From assembly GCA_037178625.1 (NCBI GenBank), contig CM074132.1:1364001-1428000 (forward strand): a stretch of DNA of 64,000 nt, written 5' to 3'. Positions 45,201 to 55,544 of the stretch are shown here, in pieces (the stretch's first letter is position 1; every line of letters begins with the position of its first letter). This DNA is from Skeletonema tropicum. Taxonomy: Eukaryota > Bacillariophyta > Thalassiosirophyceae > Thalassiosirales > Thalassiosiraceae. The notes beneath the pieces were generated by a model. The model made no database searches. It was not told the DNA's origin and saw only the letters and a program-made list of their open reading frames with translations. The translations under genes were made by a program, and so were the position numbers.

Positions 45201-45400
45201 ATGGAGATGATGACGCTAGTTGCAGAAGTAGAGGTGCAAGGAGTGTTCCTGGAATTACACGGTATCATTATGACGGATACCAACAAAACAGCAATACAAG
45301 CACCTACCCTAGGCAAAACCTTGAATCAAAGTTGTCAAGCCTGGAAGCAAAGCTCTCAACGATGGAGTTCAATGGCAAAGCCGATTGGCGACCAAAGTAA
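42284..45400 (+). CDS. MORN-repeat protein with two Cys/His knuckle motifs, low complexity
   Basis: 1038 residues, one exon. Two copies of a short motif C-x-x-HP-x(n)-GW/EW-x(n)-C-P-x-C: near residues 17-48 (GRCTLHP...CPLC) and 640-672 (GRCVRHP...CPECC), probably metal-binding. MORN-type repeats occur near residues 785-825 (GWYTGQV...PNGWGMMNYANGHTFEGEW) and 930-965 (GAYTGEV...PNGIGKMRYNDGFISDGRW). Between them are a poly-Gln run near 285-297, Lys runs, Asp/Glu tracts and Ser-rich stretches. MORN repeats usually bind membranes or scaffold proteins. This pairing of motifs is seen in large diatom families of unknown function. The C terminus (ESKLSSLEAKLSTMEF) may form a short coiled coil. Confidence 0.8.
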   Translation: MSAPSSNNINPTTGRCTLHPGIQLLSNRNKDGEWRTIMKTCPLCLSGLPPTTLNRDSVMEHGDDEQNTTTKEYDYDDDDNLEETIAVEQQQNKKHKKKKKKKHSDNHRKQQRSSSTRRDEQKSPRSRPRSPSPQSPYRPRRHYNNKKNDQDDDNNGPSAPRKLVFDQNNNETATSSPPARPTHSPSQQHSSSHHPTSRHYNNNRKYDTEDFEGRKMNGHAGRQFVEKDSKERYWNEEGGGLGGGSVQQQQHHRMDQGGGRRSGGNHPSPDGYYDTAHDGYDVKGTQQQQQQQQQQQHQREYRYENDGRGSSVGSYRSSDFRQSEVSNSSQGSSHYSSAAERAISRSRCRCRRQNEEIISQGSSTRHSSSALSVGSHYSGSAAAQSHHDVVDDTVSDDDDEGSYSSTSSDEESFENDNETDSNTGSHVSFREELSVGSFSHHGRQQQSEWTSLRRNQQVNSGGGISQQHHHHQEQQQQQWTSPQYEQQQHQQSQSSVRPNPQDYHEYHPNQTSQLSAAERMMRHRQYNTSPSPPLQHEANPRSQSSQSPQQAQFDGQEEDESDTTNNNDDNDENDEREVLEPEDVSIISMNSSASRNLLRAKLQKRREAGSKKHEQDPDDDDDYDDDDERPIKTFEYDQKGRCVRHPHVRLRKKKMIKGWVTLLSNCPECCLDEMKRVKKKYQDRVCSPGGGNSVQSNSVSSAKKKKKKKKKKKFSSQLPPITQLNVSHNSRGSGVDDSSTGTASTFTIASSSNTSGRWQNYLTCNASVASAPTPTTARVTRLPYNDQYNGNGWYTGQVSMAGIPNGWGMMNYANGHTFEGEWRNGVSVTKTREAPPALGKGGEGNFYNTSHRHYPSHHQDQAHSSSPHEQRRGGSAIDPPVSRRQMTQLEPLRESPSRSIPSRSKFDPRSRIVSNMPYRDNRGFVIGAYTGEVDEFNVPNGIGKMRYNDGFISDGRWIDGELDNGYNVTDDEDGDDDASCRSRGARSVPGITRYHYDGYQQNSNTSTYPRQNLESKLSSLEAKLSTMEFNGKADWRPK

Positions 45401-46067
45401 ATGTTACAATACAAAAGATAACAAATAGTATCAATCACGGCGTCTAATTAGAAACAGGTAAAATTTATTTGGAGAAATTTTGTTGGCGGGTGAGACGTAC
45501 TTAGAAAGGGCTTATCATGATGTGAATGTGAATGTAAATAAGTAGAAGGTAAGTATGTATCATAGTAGGTGAGACAGCACTAACTGCAACCCTGCCATGG
45601 AAAGGAGTGTCTGAAACGAAATCGAGTCTTCAATTTTGGCAAACATCTAACCTTTGGACAATGAGACAGACAACAGAAAAATTTCTACAGGCAGACACTT
45701 TCGGTCATTCTTTGGTTTCATAAGTATGGATGTAACACACACAAAAAGATCCTCCCAATGAGGCGATCTACTTAAGTATCTATTGATGTACCTTATGCAG
45801 TACATACGATACTTAGGACGGACTAGATAGAAGATTGATAGATTATTTAAGTTGCTATGTATTTTGTACTCCCTCTCTCTCTCCGCTCTCTCTCTCTAGG
45901 CGACTGCATTTTGTACCGTTTTCAAACGGGGTGTGCTGTGTACAATCCTGGAATATATTATGTGTGCACTTTATTTAAGACAGGCGCAAATAAAATGTGA
46001 TACTTAGGGTAAATTTTGTTCTGCAGGCTTGGCGCTAGATATTTTTAAATTCGACCGGTCATACTTA
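45401..46067. other. Intergenic, low complexity
   Basis: No gene. There is a CT-rich run (45870-45900) and a TTTTGTACCGTTTTCAAA half-copy of the palindrome seen at 52 kb. Confidence 0.5.
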
Positions 46068-47683
46068 AGGTGGAACAGAACTAACTTTTTGCCTAGTAAA
46101 AGTAGCTGTTTATCTAGTGAAGATGGCTCCGTAGACCTATAGTAGGAATTAATATACCCCCATGCGAAAACAAATTCGGCCAAATCAAGTCACGCATCAA
46201 CCTTCTTGCCCACGGGCAGGAAAAGTGGCCGTTTGCTTCTTCACACTTTCTCTGACATTCACCAACCACAAACGGCCAAAGACACAACCACCATGATGCC
46301 ATTGTGGACTGCCTATTAGCACAAAATCGCCATTCTACCAAGCGACAATAATGAGATATTTGCTAGAAAAGCCTATTTTTAGATCGGCTGCAACAAAATT
46401 GTCGCTTGGTACGACTTACTGTAGGAGAGAATAGCCATGCCCACAACGTAACGGAAATTGGTCGATGCAACTGATGTTGTCGACTAATGCCTCGGATAAT
46501 CATCGTTATCACCATTTACGATGCCACCACGACGCACCTACCAGCGGTATATGTCCATAGGGAAGCGAAAGTGTCTTGGTAGCCGCTCAATCGCCCGATT
46601 TTGTCGGAATGAAGGGCGGTAACTCTGTGTCGACATATTTTTCATATTTTTTATTATCCGCACTGCTGTGCAATAAGAAGATACAATGAACCACTGATGA
46701 AGGCAACCAACCCGCTCCCTCGACTCTAATATGGTTATAGACGACGGCTTAGCACTCTGGAGCGGTAGATAAGGTCCACACGACGTCGCCTACACGTTAC
46801 AGAAAATATATAAAAATTCGTTTCCGTCGAACACAACAATCAACTGACAATTGATTCAAACGGCGTAGATATCGATCAAAGAAACATCAATACATCATTA
46901 TCATGATAGTATGCATCCGTGGGAATAATATTACTAATGTATGTTGAGAGAAACATCATATTTATCAAGTATTACATTTATAATAATTTTCATAAAATAA
47001 TAACAAATAATAACATAGTTTATCTGATATTAAACTCTAACATGATGAATTTGCAACACAAAGAAGTCTTATATTGCAATTATATGATCGTAGGACTCAT
47101 GGATAACCACTCATTTGCAGATGGTGGCTCTTCATGAGGTAGATTATTGTATACACTCTGGGAAGGAAAATAGATTGTTTCTCACCAATAGAATTTGCTT
47201 GATCATGTATTAGGTGATGTTTATGAACAGCCCAAGTATCAAAAGACGTCCCCCATATATCATTTATCGATTTGATGCGAGGAAACCCTCTCCTTATATG
47301 TATATCATCACGTTAACGTCCGTGGGAGGGATGAAAGGAGGTAAAAGTTGTGGATTTTATGCCATTTATGGCGACGTTATTTTCTTCATTTTAGATACAT
47401 CAACTGAGTTTTGCCGACGTTGTCGCTTAGATTATGATGTATACGATCGGATAAGCCTAGTATCATAGGTGTATTTATTAGTTGTGCATAACTGTGGCCC
47501 TAGGAGTGGATGACATCATGGTGAGGGTGTACATAAAAGATGATATTATTTGGAGGGTGGATTTGAGTGGTAAGTGGTACCGATTAGCGAATTTTAGGCT
47601 ACGATAGGAATCGTCCCTCTACGTACGGCCAAAAAAGCGATTGTACGTTAGGAATAGTACTTGAAGTTAGTTCTGTTCCACCT
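46068..47683. mobile_element. 1.6-kb TIR element with TA target duplication
   Basis: 20-bp terminal inverted repeats beginning AGGTGGAACAGAACTAACTT, TA on each outer side. The flanks (CGACCGGTCATACT on the left, AAGGGAAGAGCTAC on the right) are contiguous in the inverted paralog at about 38660-38695, which gives the empty site. The interior has only short ORFs (a 72-residue ORF at 46919 is not convincing) and an ACCAAGCGACAAT inverted pair at 46337/46398. Probably non-autonomous. Confidence 0.75.
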
Positions 47684-48486
47684 TATAAGGGAAGAGCTAC
47701 AGAATACTAATGTACATATGTACATGTAGGTAAGTTATACTTACTTAGTATGGCTAGAGCTACTCAGGAAGATCCAGGATGTCCCAATAAAAAAATCCCA
47801 GATACAAGTCTTTCTCAAAAATAAGACTCCCATCTTCTACTGCCGTTGAGCGCTTCAATCCATTAAAATACATACTTATGCAGTTGAGACTTGAGACTCC
47901 TACCTAGTTTTACATGAAACAACACAACATGTAAGTAGCATGATACTCCTACATAAGTATGTACGAATTATCGTGTGGACATTTATGAGTACTTAGAAAG
48001 TGCTTGGGATGCAGCTGCTCCTCAAGTAGTTGAAGCCATCGGGAGGGAAATGCAACGACTCTTATGCTTACGGAGATGGTGCATATGAAAGTAAAGTTAC
48101 CTGAAAGAGCGTGAGCGAAGTATAAACTGTGCGTGGCGAGAACACATGGTTTCTCATAAAATTTCATCAATGATATCTCAAGTAAGTCTGGCAAAGATCA
48201 TGCCATGGAAAAGGATGCAGAAATTGAATGTAAATGCCAAGATGACAACGTATGAATTGATTACATCTGAAGAAGATAGACATGACTTGGATTGAGCCAC
48301 GACGTAGTGTACGATTTATAATATTTTGTTACTACGACTCCAATCTTTTTCATCAATAAGACCAATCTTGGAAAGATATGGGAACTTAACTTTATGATGA
48401 GCAACAGACCAAATTCCATGATACAAGTGTCATGCAGCCAAAGCTCCAAGAAGTTCATGCTCGAGGATGAAGAAAGTCAATATAGA
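47684..48486. other. Intergenic, downstream of GMC oxidoreductase
   Basis: The first 85 bp belong to the inverted dispersed repeat shared with 38.6 kb, including a TGTACATATGTACA palindrome. The rest has no recognised gene. Confidence 0.5.
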
Positions 48487-50300
48487 CTACAACTCATCCT
48501 TGACATCCTTGGTATCCTCACCAGTCAAGAAACTGGTCAAGATATCGGAGCAATGAAGTGCAATTCCCATGAGGGTATGCGCAGTGTGGACAGTCGCCTG
48601 TTCGGGAACAATAGAGTTATCGCATACACCAATGTTCTCAACACCTTTGACAATGAGAGAGCTTGAATCAATGCACTCACCCAACCCACAGGTTCCTCCG
48701 GGGTGGTTCATATTATGATCCCAGGCTTCACTTCCTGACTCAGACTCTTTGTAGCCCTGGGCTGTAATGGCGTCCTTCACGACGCCCATGGCATAAACAA
48801 ACGATTTCTCACTGAAGCCTTTGTCCCACTGGTCTCCTACGACATTCATATCGGGGAGGATCGCAGCAGGATTTTCTGCATCCAACTCAGGCGTAAGATG
48901 AACGAAGTAAACTTTAACTTTTCCATCTACTTGTGCGGTTGGGACAAAGAATTCCACAAGATTCTTCCTGTTGAACTTCTCTGTGGGGTACAACTTATCA
49001 GGCGCAGCCATCTTATTGAGATCAGTGATCGCAGTGGGGACTTCGACGAACCCTACAAGAAGAGGTCCAAACTGTGCGAGAGGACCTTCTCCTTTCTCGG
49101 CGAACCTCTCTTGATCTTCATCAATAGGGTTAGTAAGGTTGTAGCCCTCTACTCCAGGAACATCGAACTGGTACCAGCGCATCGGTTTGTCTGAAAGATT
49201 CTTACCAACCGCATCATTCGCAACCTTCATACCAGGCCCGATTCCACTCTGCAATAGAAGCTGGGGAGTTTTCACACCTCCACCAGATACAACAAGTAGG
49301 CCACCTTTAGCAAGAGAAATACTTTCTTCCTTGCCCTCACGAACAACTTTAAGGCCGGTAGCAGTGGTTCCAGAAAGTACAATCTCACGAACGTCAGTAT
49401 CGATGGAAAGTTTAATGTTGGATTGACTTTCAAGCACTGGCTTGAGGTAGACTGAAGTAGAAGAAGCGCGGCGTCCTCCTGCAGTCGTCACCCTGGGAAT
49501 CCCCATGGTTCCTCCTGCCGGTTTCCAGTAGGCAGCGTCTTCAGCCTCTACAAAGCCGATAGCTTTCATAGCGGCCTTGATTTTGTCAGGTCCTCTCTCA
49601 TCGTTGTAGTGCTTTCCATCAGTACTTGGATAGCTCTGTTGAAATAAAAAGAGAAGCAACAATGTTAGAGCAAGTAGGATCGGATGAACATTGAAAGTAC
49701 AAGTAATGAGAACAACACAGAAAGACGAAGGTCCTTCTGAGAACAACTTACCGTAGCACCCATGGTAGCATGAATCTCATCCAAATACACCTTCATGTCT
49801 CCAGCTTTCCATCCTTCAGGGTATGAATCCCAAAGAGTCTCAGGTGGGTACTGCATGAGCGCCCCATTAAGAGCACCAGATCCTCCCACAAGTTTTCCAG
49901 CCATGAGGCCCCCAGGAGTATCTGTGCCGTCTTCACCCCAAATGTAATCACACTTGCGGTCCCAGCAAACAAAAACATCATAGATTCCTGGAGTGTTGAA
50001 GAACGTCTCGGGAGATTCGTGGACCTTTTTGTACCCATCCTCGAAGATCCTGTTGTTAGATTCGACAATCGAGGCTTGTTCCGCGTCGACGACTTGTCCA
50101 CTGTGTTTTCCTCCTTCTGCGACAAGGATGCATTTATCCGGAGCATTGGTCGCTAGTTTTGCTGCAACGATAGATCCTGCAAGGCCCGCTCCTACAACGA
50201 TGGCATCCCATTCAGTGGCATCACTGCAGTCCTTGACTTTGACGGCAGCAGTGCTGGACACTGTGTGAAGGAGGAAAGTTAAAGCAGTGAGCAGTTTCAT
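48487..50300 (-). CDS. GMC oxidoreductase, ER-lumenal (KDEL)
   Basis: Two exons, 49752-50300 and 48487-49635, with a 116-bp GT-AG intron; 565 residues. FAD-dependent glucose-methanol-choline family. A signal peptide (MKLLTALTFLLHTVSSTAA) is followed by the FAD-binding VVGAGLAGS (G37-x-G-x-x-G42). LVGGSGALNGALMQYPP is the second FAD-contact signature. The C-terminal NHPGGT (H494) and VHTAHTLMG (H533/H536) hold the catalytic His. The chain ends in KDEL, so with the signal peptide it should stay in the ER lumen. The oxidised alcohol is unknown. I chose the ATG at 50300 over an upstream in-frame Met because it begins the signal peptide. Confidence 0.9.
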
Positions 50301-51798
50301 TTTGAGAGGTAGTAGTCTATGCAATCTGGTTGCGATCTGTTTTATGGCGACTTTGTAATGCATGCTCCGCTTTTTCAAGCAAGATATTTTTTGGACAAGG
50401 CCTTCGCAACTTCAAATGCTCGTCATGCAAAGAGAAATTCAGCGATTTGAGATCACTGTGAATTATGAAAGGATGAAGTCTTTCTGTCAATTACTTTGAT
50501 GATGACATCATGATATGATCAACACCACGGCTTCTCCTGTCCTTGCTTCTACGAGGCGAGTGCAAAAAGAGGAAGGAAGATAAGATCCGAAAGATCCTTT
50601 GGAAGAAGAACATCTGCTTTTGTGCAGGTGGCAGAATTGGAGAGCGATGACGACTCTTTCATTGTGGACGTCGACAGGATATCAAGGTAGGAACGGGTGG
50701 ACGTCGACGCGTCAGCTGCAGGATATCTTTTGCCTTGCTCGAACTACTTACATTACCTGAGACGCAGCTGGCTAGATAGATAGGAACCTAGAGCATCTCC
50801 CCCGATGCCGAATAAATCCGAGCTGGTTTTCATACTATTCCTACGTAAGTGGTTTACAAGACTTCATGAGATCTTCGTGCGAGAAGACTAAACAAGATCA
50901 CATCACACTGTGTGTGCAAATGAGGAACTCGTGTCAATGAGATTTTGCAAAGAGTCAACGCAACTCAGGCAGGGAGAGAACCTTCCGTCGACAACACTAG
51001 TACCGTGACCTGAATCCGGTACTCTAGAGGCGCTAAGTACCGTCTCCCATTGTTTTTTGTTATGTATGCACTTTCCGTCTCGACACGTGCTTCTGCTTAC
51101 TTAGATGGTCTCGAGGAGCAGGTAATTGCGAGGATCAATATGATGAAGTTGCTGAGTCGGTAATGACGAGAATCCTGACGAAAGACGACGAAAGATCCAA
51201 CTTGATGACGTATATATGGCAGGAGCCTCGGTGTTTCCAACAACCGTGAGATCAAAGTTGTTTGAAACGACCAGCAGTAGCATCGGAGAAGCTTAGAGTA
51301 TTATCTGTGTGCCAGTGGGAAAGACCGTACAGCTTACCCAGTTGCATCTCTCACAGAAATTAGTTTTTCCCCACCCACCACGACCCTGGGTTTATGCCGT
51401 GACACGTCACGCCTTTGTTTTGCGATGAAATCTTACGACCTTTGCGCGACGCAGGACGGGCAGGAATCTAGAGACTTGGATGGCTCCTTGTTCTCTTTAC
51501 CTCCATTTATTTGAGAGGATCTCGCCGCCTGGGTCTCCCGCTCTCTTTGAGAGAGGCCACCCAGGAGGGCCAAGATGACCTGCCTTATCCGGACTGGCAA
51601 AGCTAGGATTTCAAAGCTGACATTGGTATTCGTACAGGGCAAGGGTTGATAACCCCCAATCGTAGTAGAGAATATTTTACATTCAACCCAACCTATCACA
51701 TATCTCACAATCTCACCTACTTCTCCTCTTGGACTTCAAGAAGCGGTGACGCAAAGACCTCACACTGAATTTAGTACCCATTTGAAAACGGTACTTTT
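50301..51798. other. Intergenic, no gene recognised
   Basis: Upstream of the GMC gene and up to the hAT-like MITE. Short ORFs only. A CCCACCACGACCCTGGGTT tract near 51370 resembles the spacer of the split-repeat element. Confidence 0.5.
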
Positions 51799-51982
51799 TA
51801 GCCATCAGGGGAAAAAGCGCCTCTTTTATCTTGAGCTCAGATCGGAGATCGGCCTGTTTTTAAGCGCAGGCGCTTAAAAGGCAAAAAGCCACGTAGAAAG
51901 CTAGAAACTTCTATGTAGGAATTAGTACGGTGGTTGGTCTCAGAATCAGCTTGTTTTAAGCCGTTTTTTCCCCTGATGGCTA
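51799..51982. mobile_element. 184-bp hAT-like MITE in a palindromic target
   Basis: 18-bp TIR (TAGCCATCAGGGGAAAAA and complement) and an 8-bp direct target duplication GTACTTTT at 51791-51798 and 51983-51990. Eight-bp duplication is typical of hAT elements. Removing it restores the palindrome AAACGGTAC-TTTT-GTACCGTTT found intact three times nearby. Confidence 0.8.
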
Positions 51983-52031
51983 GTACTTTTGTACCGTTTT
52001 GCTGTTGGGCTCAAGACCCGTAGGCATTGAT

Positions 52032-52920
52032 AACGGTACTTTTGTACCGTTTTCAAACTCCAACTTGTAGCGCGCAAAGCTCTAGGCAGCTCCTAACGGC
52101 GTTTTTTCAAAAAACCTATCCCTTGTACGCAATAATAATACCTATAGGCCACACAATAGCGTGTCCCAGATGTGGCTAGGATTCCTACTTTCCCACGCTA
52201 CAGGGGTCAAAAAACGTGAATTACAGAAAAAGTGTCTAACGATATTGAGCGAACAGCTAGCATTTTCTGATGTGACAGTGAAAAAGTCATCTTCCCGCCC
52301 GAATTTGGTAGGAGTAGCTACTGTAGGAATCGTAGTACGTGTACGTAGAAAAACTTTGCAGGCTTATTCTCTCTCCTCCACAAAATGCGGGAAGCATTTT
52401 TTGGGTGTGTACCAATTCCTACAATTTTGTGTACGTAGCGAAGAGGTGTTAGACACCTTTTTTGACCCCTGTAGCACGTAGGATTCCCACGCCGTAATTT
52501 GACGTGGGAAAGTGGGAATCCTAGCCTCAAAATTTGCTTCTGTGTCCCAGAACCAAATTTTCATCCCCAAATTCCCACTTTTCGAGGGCCTGCGAGATAC
52601 ACCCCGCACAAAATAAAAAAATGCGTGGGATTCTGAGGTGGGAAAGTGGAAAAGTAGAATCCTACGTCGACGTGGGATTCTGGGGTGGCCGTAGGATTTT
52701 GATTTTCAGAATCAAAATTCGACGTGGGATTCTGGCGTGGGAAAGTGGGAATTTGGCGTGGGAAAGTGGATCTGGGACACGCTAATGTCTCATGCTTTAT
52801 TCTAACAAATTATGTACACGAGGTCTATTACCTTTTTTGAAAACGGTACAAAAGTACCGTTTTGCCTCTCACGTAGAAACATACCAGAGCTCTACACAAA
52901 CGGTACAAAAGTACCGTTTT
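52032..52920. repeat. Palindromic AAACGGTAC-N4-GTACCGTTT motif, three intact copies
   Basis: Copies at 52032-52053, 52840-52863 and 52898-52920, plus the MITE-split one at 51787-51998 and a half copy at 45910. The central four bases are AAAA or TTTT. Two of the copies flank 35 bp. Confidence 0.85.
52158..52783. mobile_element. 626-bp MITE with AAT target duplication
   Basis: TIR AGCGTGTCCCAGAT at both ends, AAT outside each end (52155-52157 and 52784-52786). The interior contains nested inverted copies: a GGGGTCAAAAAA / TTTTTTGACCCC pair and several GTGGGAAAGTGG units. No coding. Confidence 0.8.
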
Positions 52921-53294
52921 CAAAAAATGGTTGGGATATCTTGGCGAATGGTCGAATACCACCATTGTACGATGTACTTACAGGCGTTCTAAACTGAGGA
53001 GTAACTCGAACTAAATGGATAGTTGTTGTTATGTACCTAGTCTTTGAATTTGAACCAAAAGAGCAAGGCCATCAAAAGGCAGGCAAAGGCGGAGGGTTAA
53101 CTCTTCCACTCCAGCGATCCCAAATACTGATTTGGTTCGTAGGCTTTGATCTAGCCGTTTTTAAAGTCTTAAATCTGCCGAAAGCAGAGACTCCAACGGA
53201 GGTCTCTTCTTCAAGCGACTGAAGTTGACACGAAAGGAACTGTACGATACAAAAACGAGCCTCAGTTAGTTTAGTCTAGTGAGCGCTACAACAA

Positions 53295-55544
53295 TTGGTG
53301 ATTCTTTTTGGCACGCGTATTAATGCTGATTCTTCTGGTGATAGGAATCATTCTGCCCTCCAGTTATGTCTACGAAGCCATGACATGAATGATCTTATCA
53401 TGACTATGTTGTCATGGAATCCATGTGTTCAGTTGCTGCGCACAAGTTCTATTCGCAAGCTGCATGCTCTTGATTTTGGGGAGAATCGTCACTTCGCACA
53501 TTCACGTCACCCGTATTCATCTTTGGTATTCCAACTATTATCCAATGATACTCGTGTCATCCATGCCATGAACAGGGGAGTGATAGTGTTTCATCGCGGT
53601 GGTCTAATCCGTTCACATCGTTGCTGGCATATTTTTGCACAACAACTCAGATTCATTCATCAACTCATTGTTGCGTGGGGAGATATTCTGCCGTCAACGA
53701 TTGCACTACTCAAGCCAACTCGATATCACAAGATAAATGGGGAGTACTTTTCTATGGTTGTGAGGACGCAAGATTTTATTAATTCAGCGTTACTTCGGTA
53801 CCGGAAGGAGAATGGGGAGCTATTTCTGCACTTGTGCGACAAGACACGCCAACTCTACTACCATCGCTTAGGACATAATTATTTGTCTGTCAGAGAATAC
53901 CAACGTGATTTCTCATCACACCTATTATTATGGGGATTATTTGGTGGTTCTCAAGGCTCTGCTGCTCAGGTCTATTCATGCAGTCGTCAAGACATCGCTG
54001 CGCAGTTCTCTATCACTGTGACTTGCATGCTACATCGTCCTTCGTCTGAGGATATTATTCGAGAAGGAACTATCATTTCGGAGCATGGGGAGATGTTAAT
54101 TCATCCTGAGGATATTATTCGAGAAGGAACTATCGTTTTGGAGCATGGGGAGATGTTAATTCATCGACTTTATTATGTCATTCGTCCATGGGGAGATTAT
54201 TCTTCTTGTGCATCTTACATCCGGTTCTGCAAGAAAGGTGGCTACATTCTACTTGCTCGCAAGCACCAGTCGTCTGTCTACTCTCCTTACAAGTTCTTCT
54301 TGGTGGTTAGTATTACTCATTCTAATGTCAAGTCGTCGGTCATCGAATATCTTTCGCGCATTCTAGACTTCACGTCAATTGGCAACGATTCTATCATCCG
54401 GACGCTGTGTGAATCTATCTACAAGATTGTCTGCTCTGAACGCACACGAGATTGTATCGTATTTGACATCATCCAAGTTTCTGGAGGACAGGACTTCAGC
54501 GCTACACATGACATCACCAATTACTTCTTGGACAATGCTCAAGTCATGATTACCTCAGAGGATGAGGAGAATGTTTATTGGATTACTTCAGAGGATGGGG
54601 AGAATGTTTATTGCGTGTCTTGCACAACGCTCGATGATCTTACGTCGATTGTATCTACCGATTATTTCGATACAGATTCTTCTTCGGTTGAATTAGCTCG
54701 AGTTTACTTTGGTGCTGTTTTGAGGAATACAGCTGTTGCCATTACGTCAGCCATCGGTACGTCAGCCATCGGTAATTACCTTCATGCGGTTGGAACTGCC
54801 AGTCTTTGTGCGTTATGGAATCATGGGGAGCCTATTATTTACTTTCCACGAGATTGTGCTCAAGTCCGTTGTGTGAATTGTGAACTGCATTGTCCTGCGA
54901 GTTATGGACTTCATCATGTTTACGTGAAGTATGTTGTAGACGCTCAAGCTGCTCGAACTGATACCACATCGGTCAACTTTCTACGTTGTCACCAAATCAA
55001 CGCTGGACGCTCTTTCAAATCGAGTAATACTTCTTGTCGATGCAACTATTCTAATGCATTCCTCGTCGAGAGTTTTATTGGGAATACTGCGCGAGATAAT
55101 ATTGTGTCAGTCCGACCTTCAGAGGGTTCTCATCACCAACTTCAACTTAATATTCGAGTTCGAGTCACCAGTTCGCAACAAGTTCAACTCACAACCACCA
55201 GTTCGCAACAAGTTCAACTCACAAGTAACATGCCCTTCTCAAATGGCCACATCATTCCATCTTTTGGATCTTCTGACATTCCTACTACTGTCGTCAACAC
55301 TAACATTGCACATCATCATTGCAATCCAGTTCATCCTGAGGACAATCAAACTACCTATGAGAGGGTCGACCTTCGTGAACCTACTACTATCGTTGCAGAA
55401 GAAGAAGTTGACGGTATCACTGATAGAAGATTGCTGAGAAGACAATCAGAAGAAAATGTCGGGACAAACTACATATGGGGAGAAACTATTCCGTATGGTG
55501 ATCTCATTTGCTGGTTGGGGAGTGTTACGCTGTGGCGAAAATGA
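53295..55544 (+). CDS. Large unrecognised ORF, element family copy 1
   Basis: An open frame of 749 codons; the first ATG is at 53385, and 53295 is a TTG. I do not recognise the protein. It is related along its length to the minus-strand ORF at 59247-60941 (shared blocks such as MTMLSWNP..LLRTSS, VAWGD(I/F)L.ST, RYHK), so it is real coding sequence and not chance. A motif of the form [WHNDY]-G-[ED]-x-x-[LFY] recurs about every 50 residues (WGDIL, NGELF, HGEML, WGDYS, DGENV, HGEPI), suggesting repeated beta units. Small in-frame duplications are present (EDIIREGTI..HGEMLIH twice; ITSED.ENVY twice; SSQQVQL twice). No signal peptide or catalytic motif seen. Confidence 0.55.
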   Translation: MVILFGTRINADSSGDRNHSALQLCLRSHDMNDLIMTMLSWNPCVQLLRTSSIRKLHALDFGENRHFAHSRHPYSSLVFQLLSNDTRVIHAMNRGVIVFHRGGLIRSHRCWHIFAQQLRFIHQLIVAWGDILPSTIALLKPTRYHKINGEYFSMVVRTQDFINSALLRYRKENGELFLHLCDKTRQLYYHRLGHNYLSVREYQRDFSSHLLLWGLFGGSQGSAAQVYSCSRQDIAAQFSITVTCMLHRPSSEDIIREGTIISEHGEMLIHPEDIIREGTIVLEHGEMLIHRLYYVIRPWGDYSSCASYIRFCKKGGYILLARKHQSSVYSPYKFFLVVSITHSNVKSSVIEYLSRILDFTSIGNDSIIRTLCESIYKIVCSERTRDCIVFDIIQVSGGQDFSATHDITNYFLDNAQVMITSEDEENVYWITSEDGENVYCVSCTTLDDLTSIVSTDYFDTDSSSVELARVYFGAVLRNTAVAITSAIGTSAIGNYLHAVGTASLCALWNHGEPIIYFPRDCAQVRCVNCELHCPASYGLHHVYVKYVVDAQAARTDTTSVNFLRCHQINAGRSFKSSNTSCRCNYSNAFLVESFIGNTARDNIVSVRPSEGSHHQLQLNIRVRVTSSQQVQLTTTSSQQVQLTSNMPFSNGHIIPSFGSSDIPTTVVNTNIAHHHCNPVHPEDNQTTYERVDLREPTTIVAEEEVDGITDRRLLRRQSEENVGTNYIWGETIPYGDLICWLGSVTLWRK
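54049..54165 (+). repeat. 60-bp in-frame tandem duplication in the large ORF
   Basis: Two adjoining copies of GAGGATATTATTCGAGAAGG... through GGGGAGATGTTAATTCATC, differing by a few bases; 20 codons each. Confidence 0.85.

Noticed and set aside
42639..45316. Several long antisense and shifted ORFs under the 1038-residue MORN gene
   Set aside because: Shadows of CAA/CAG/GAT-rich low-complexity coding sequence.
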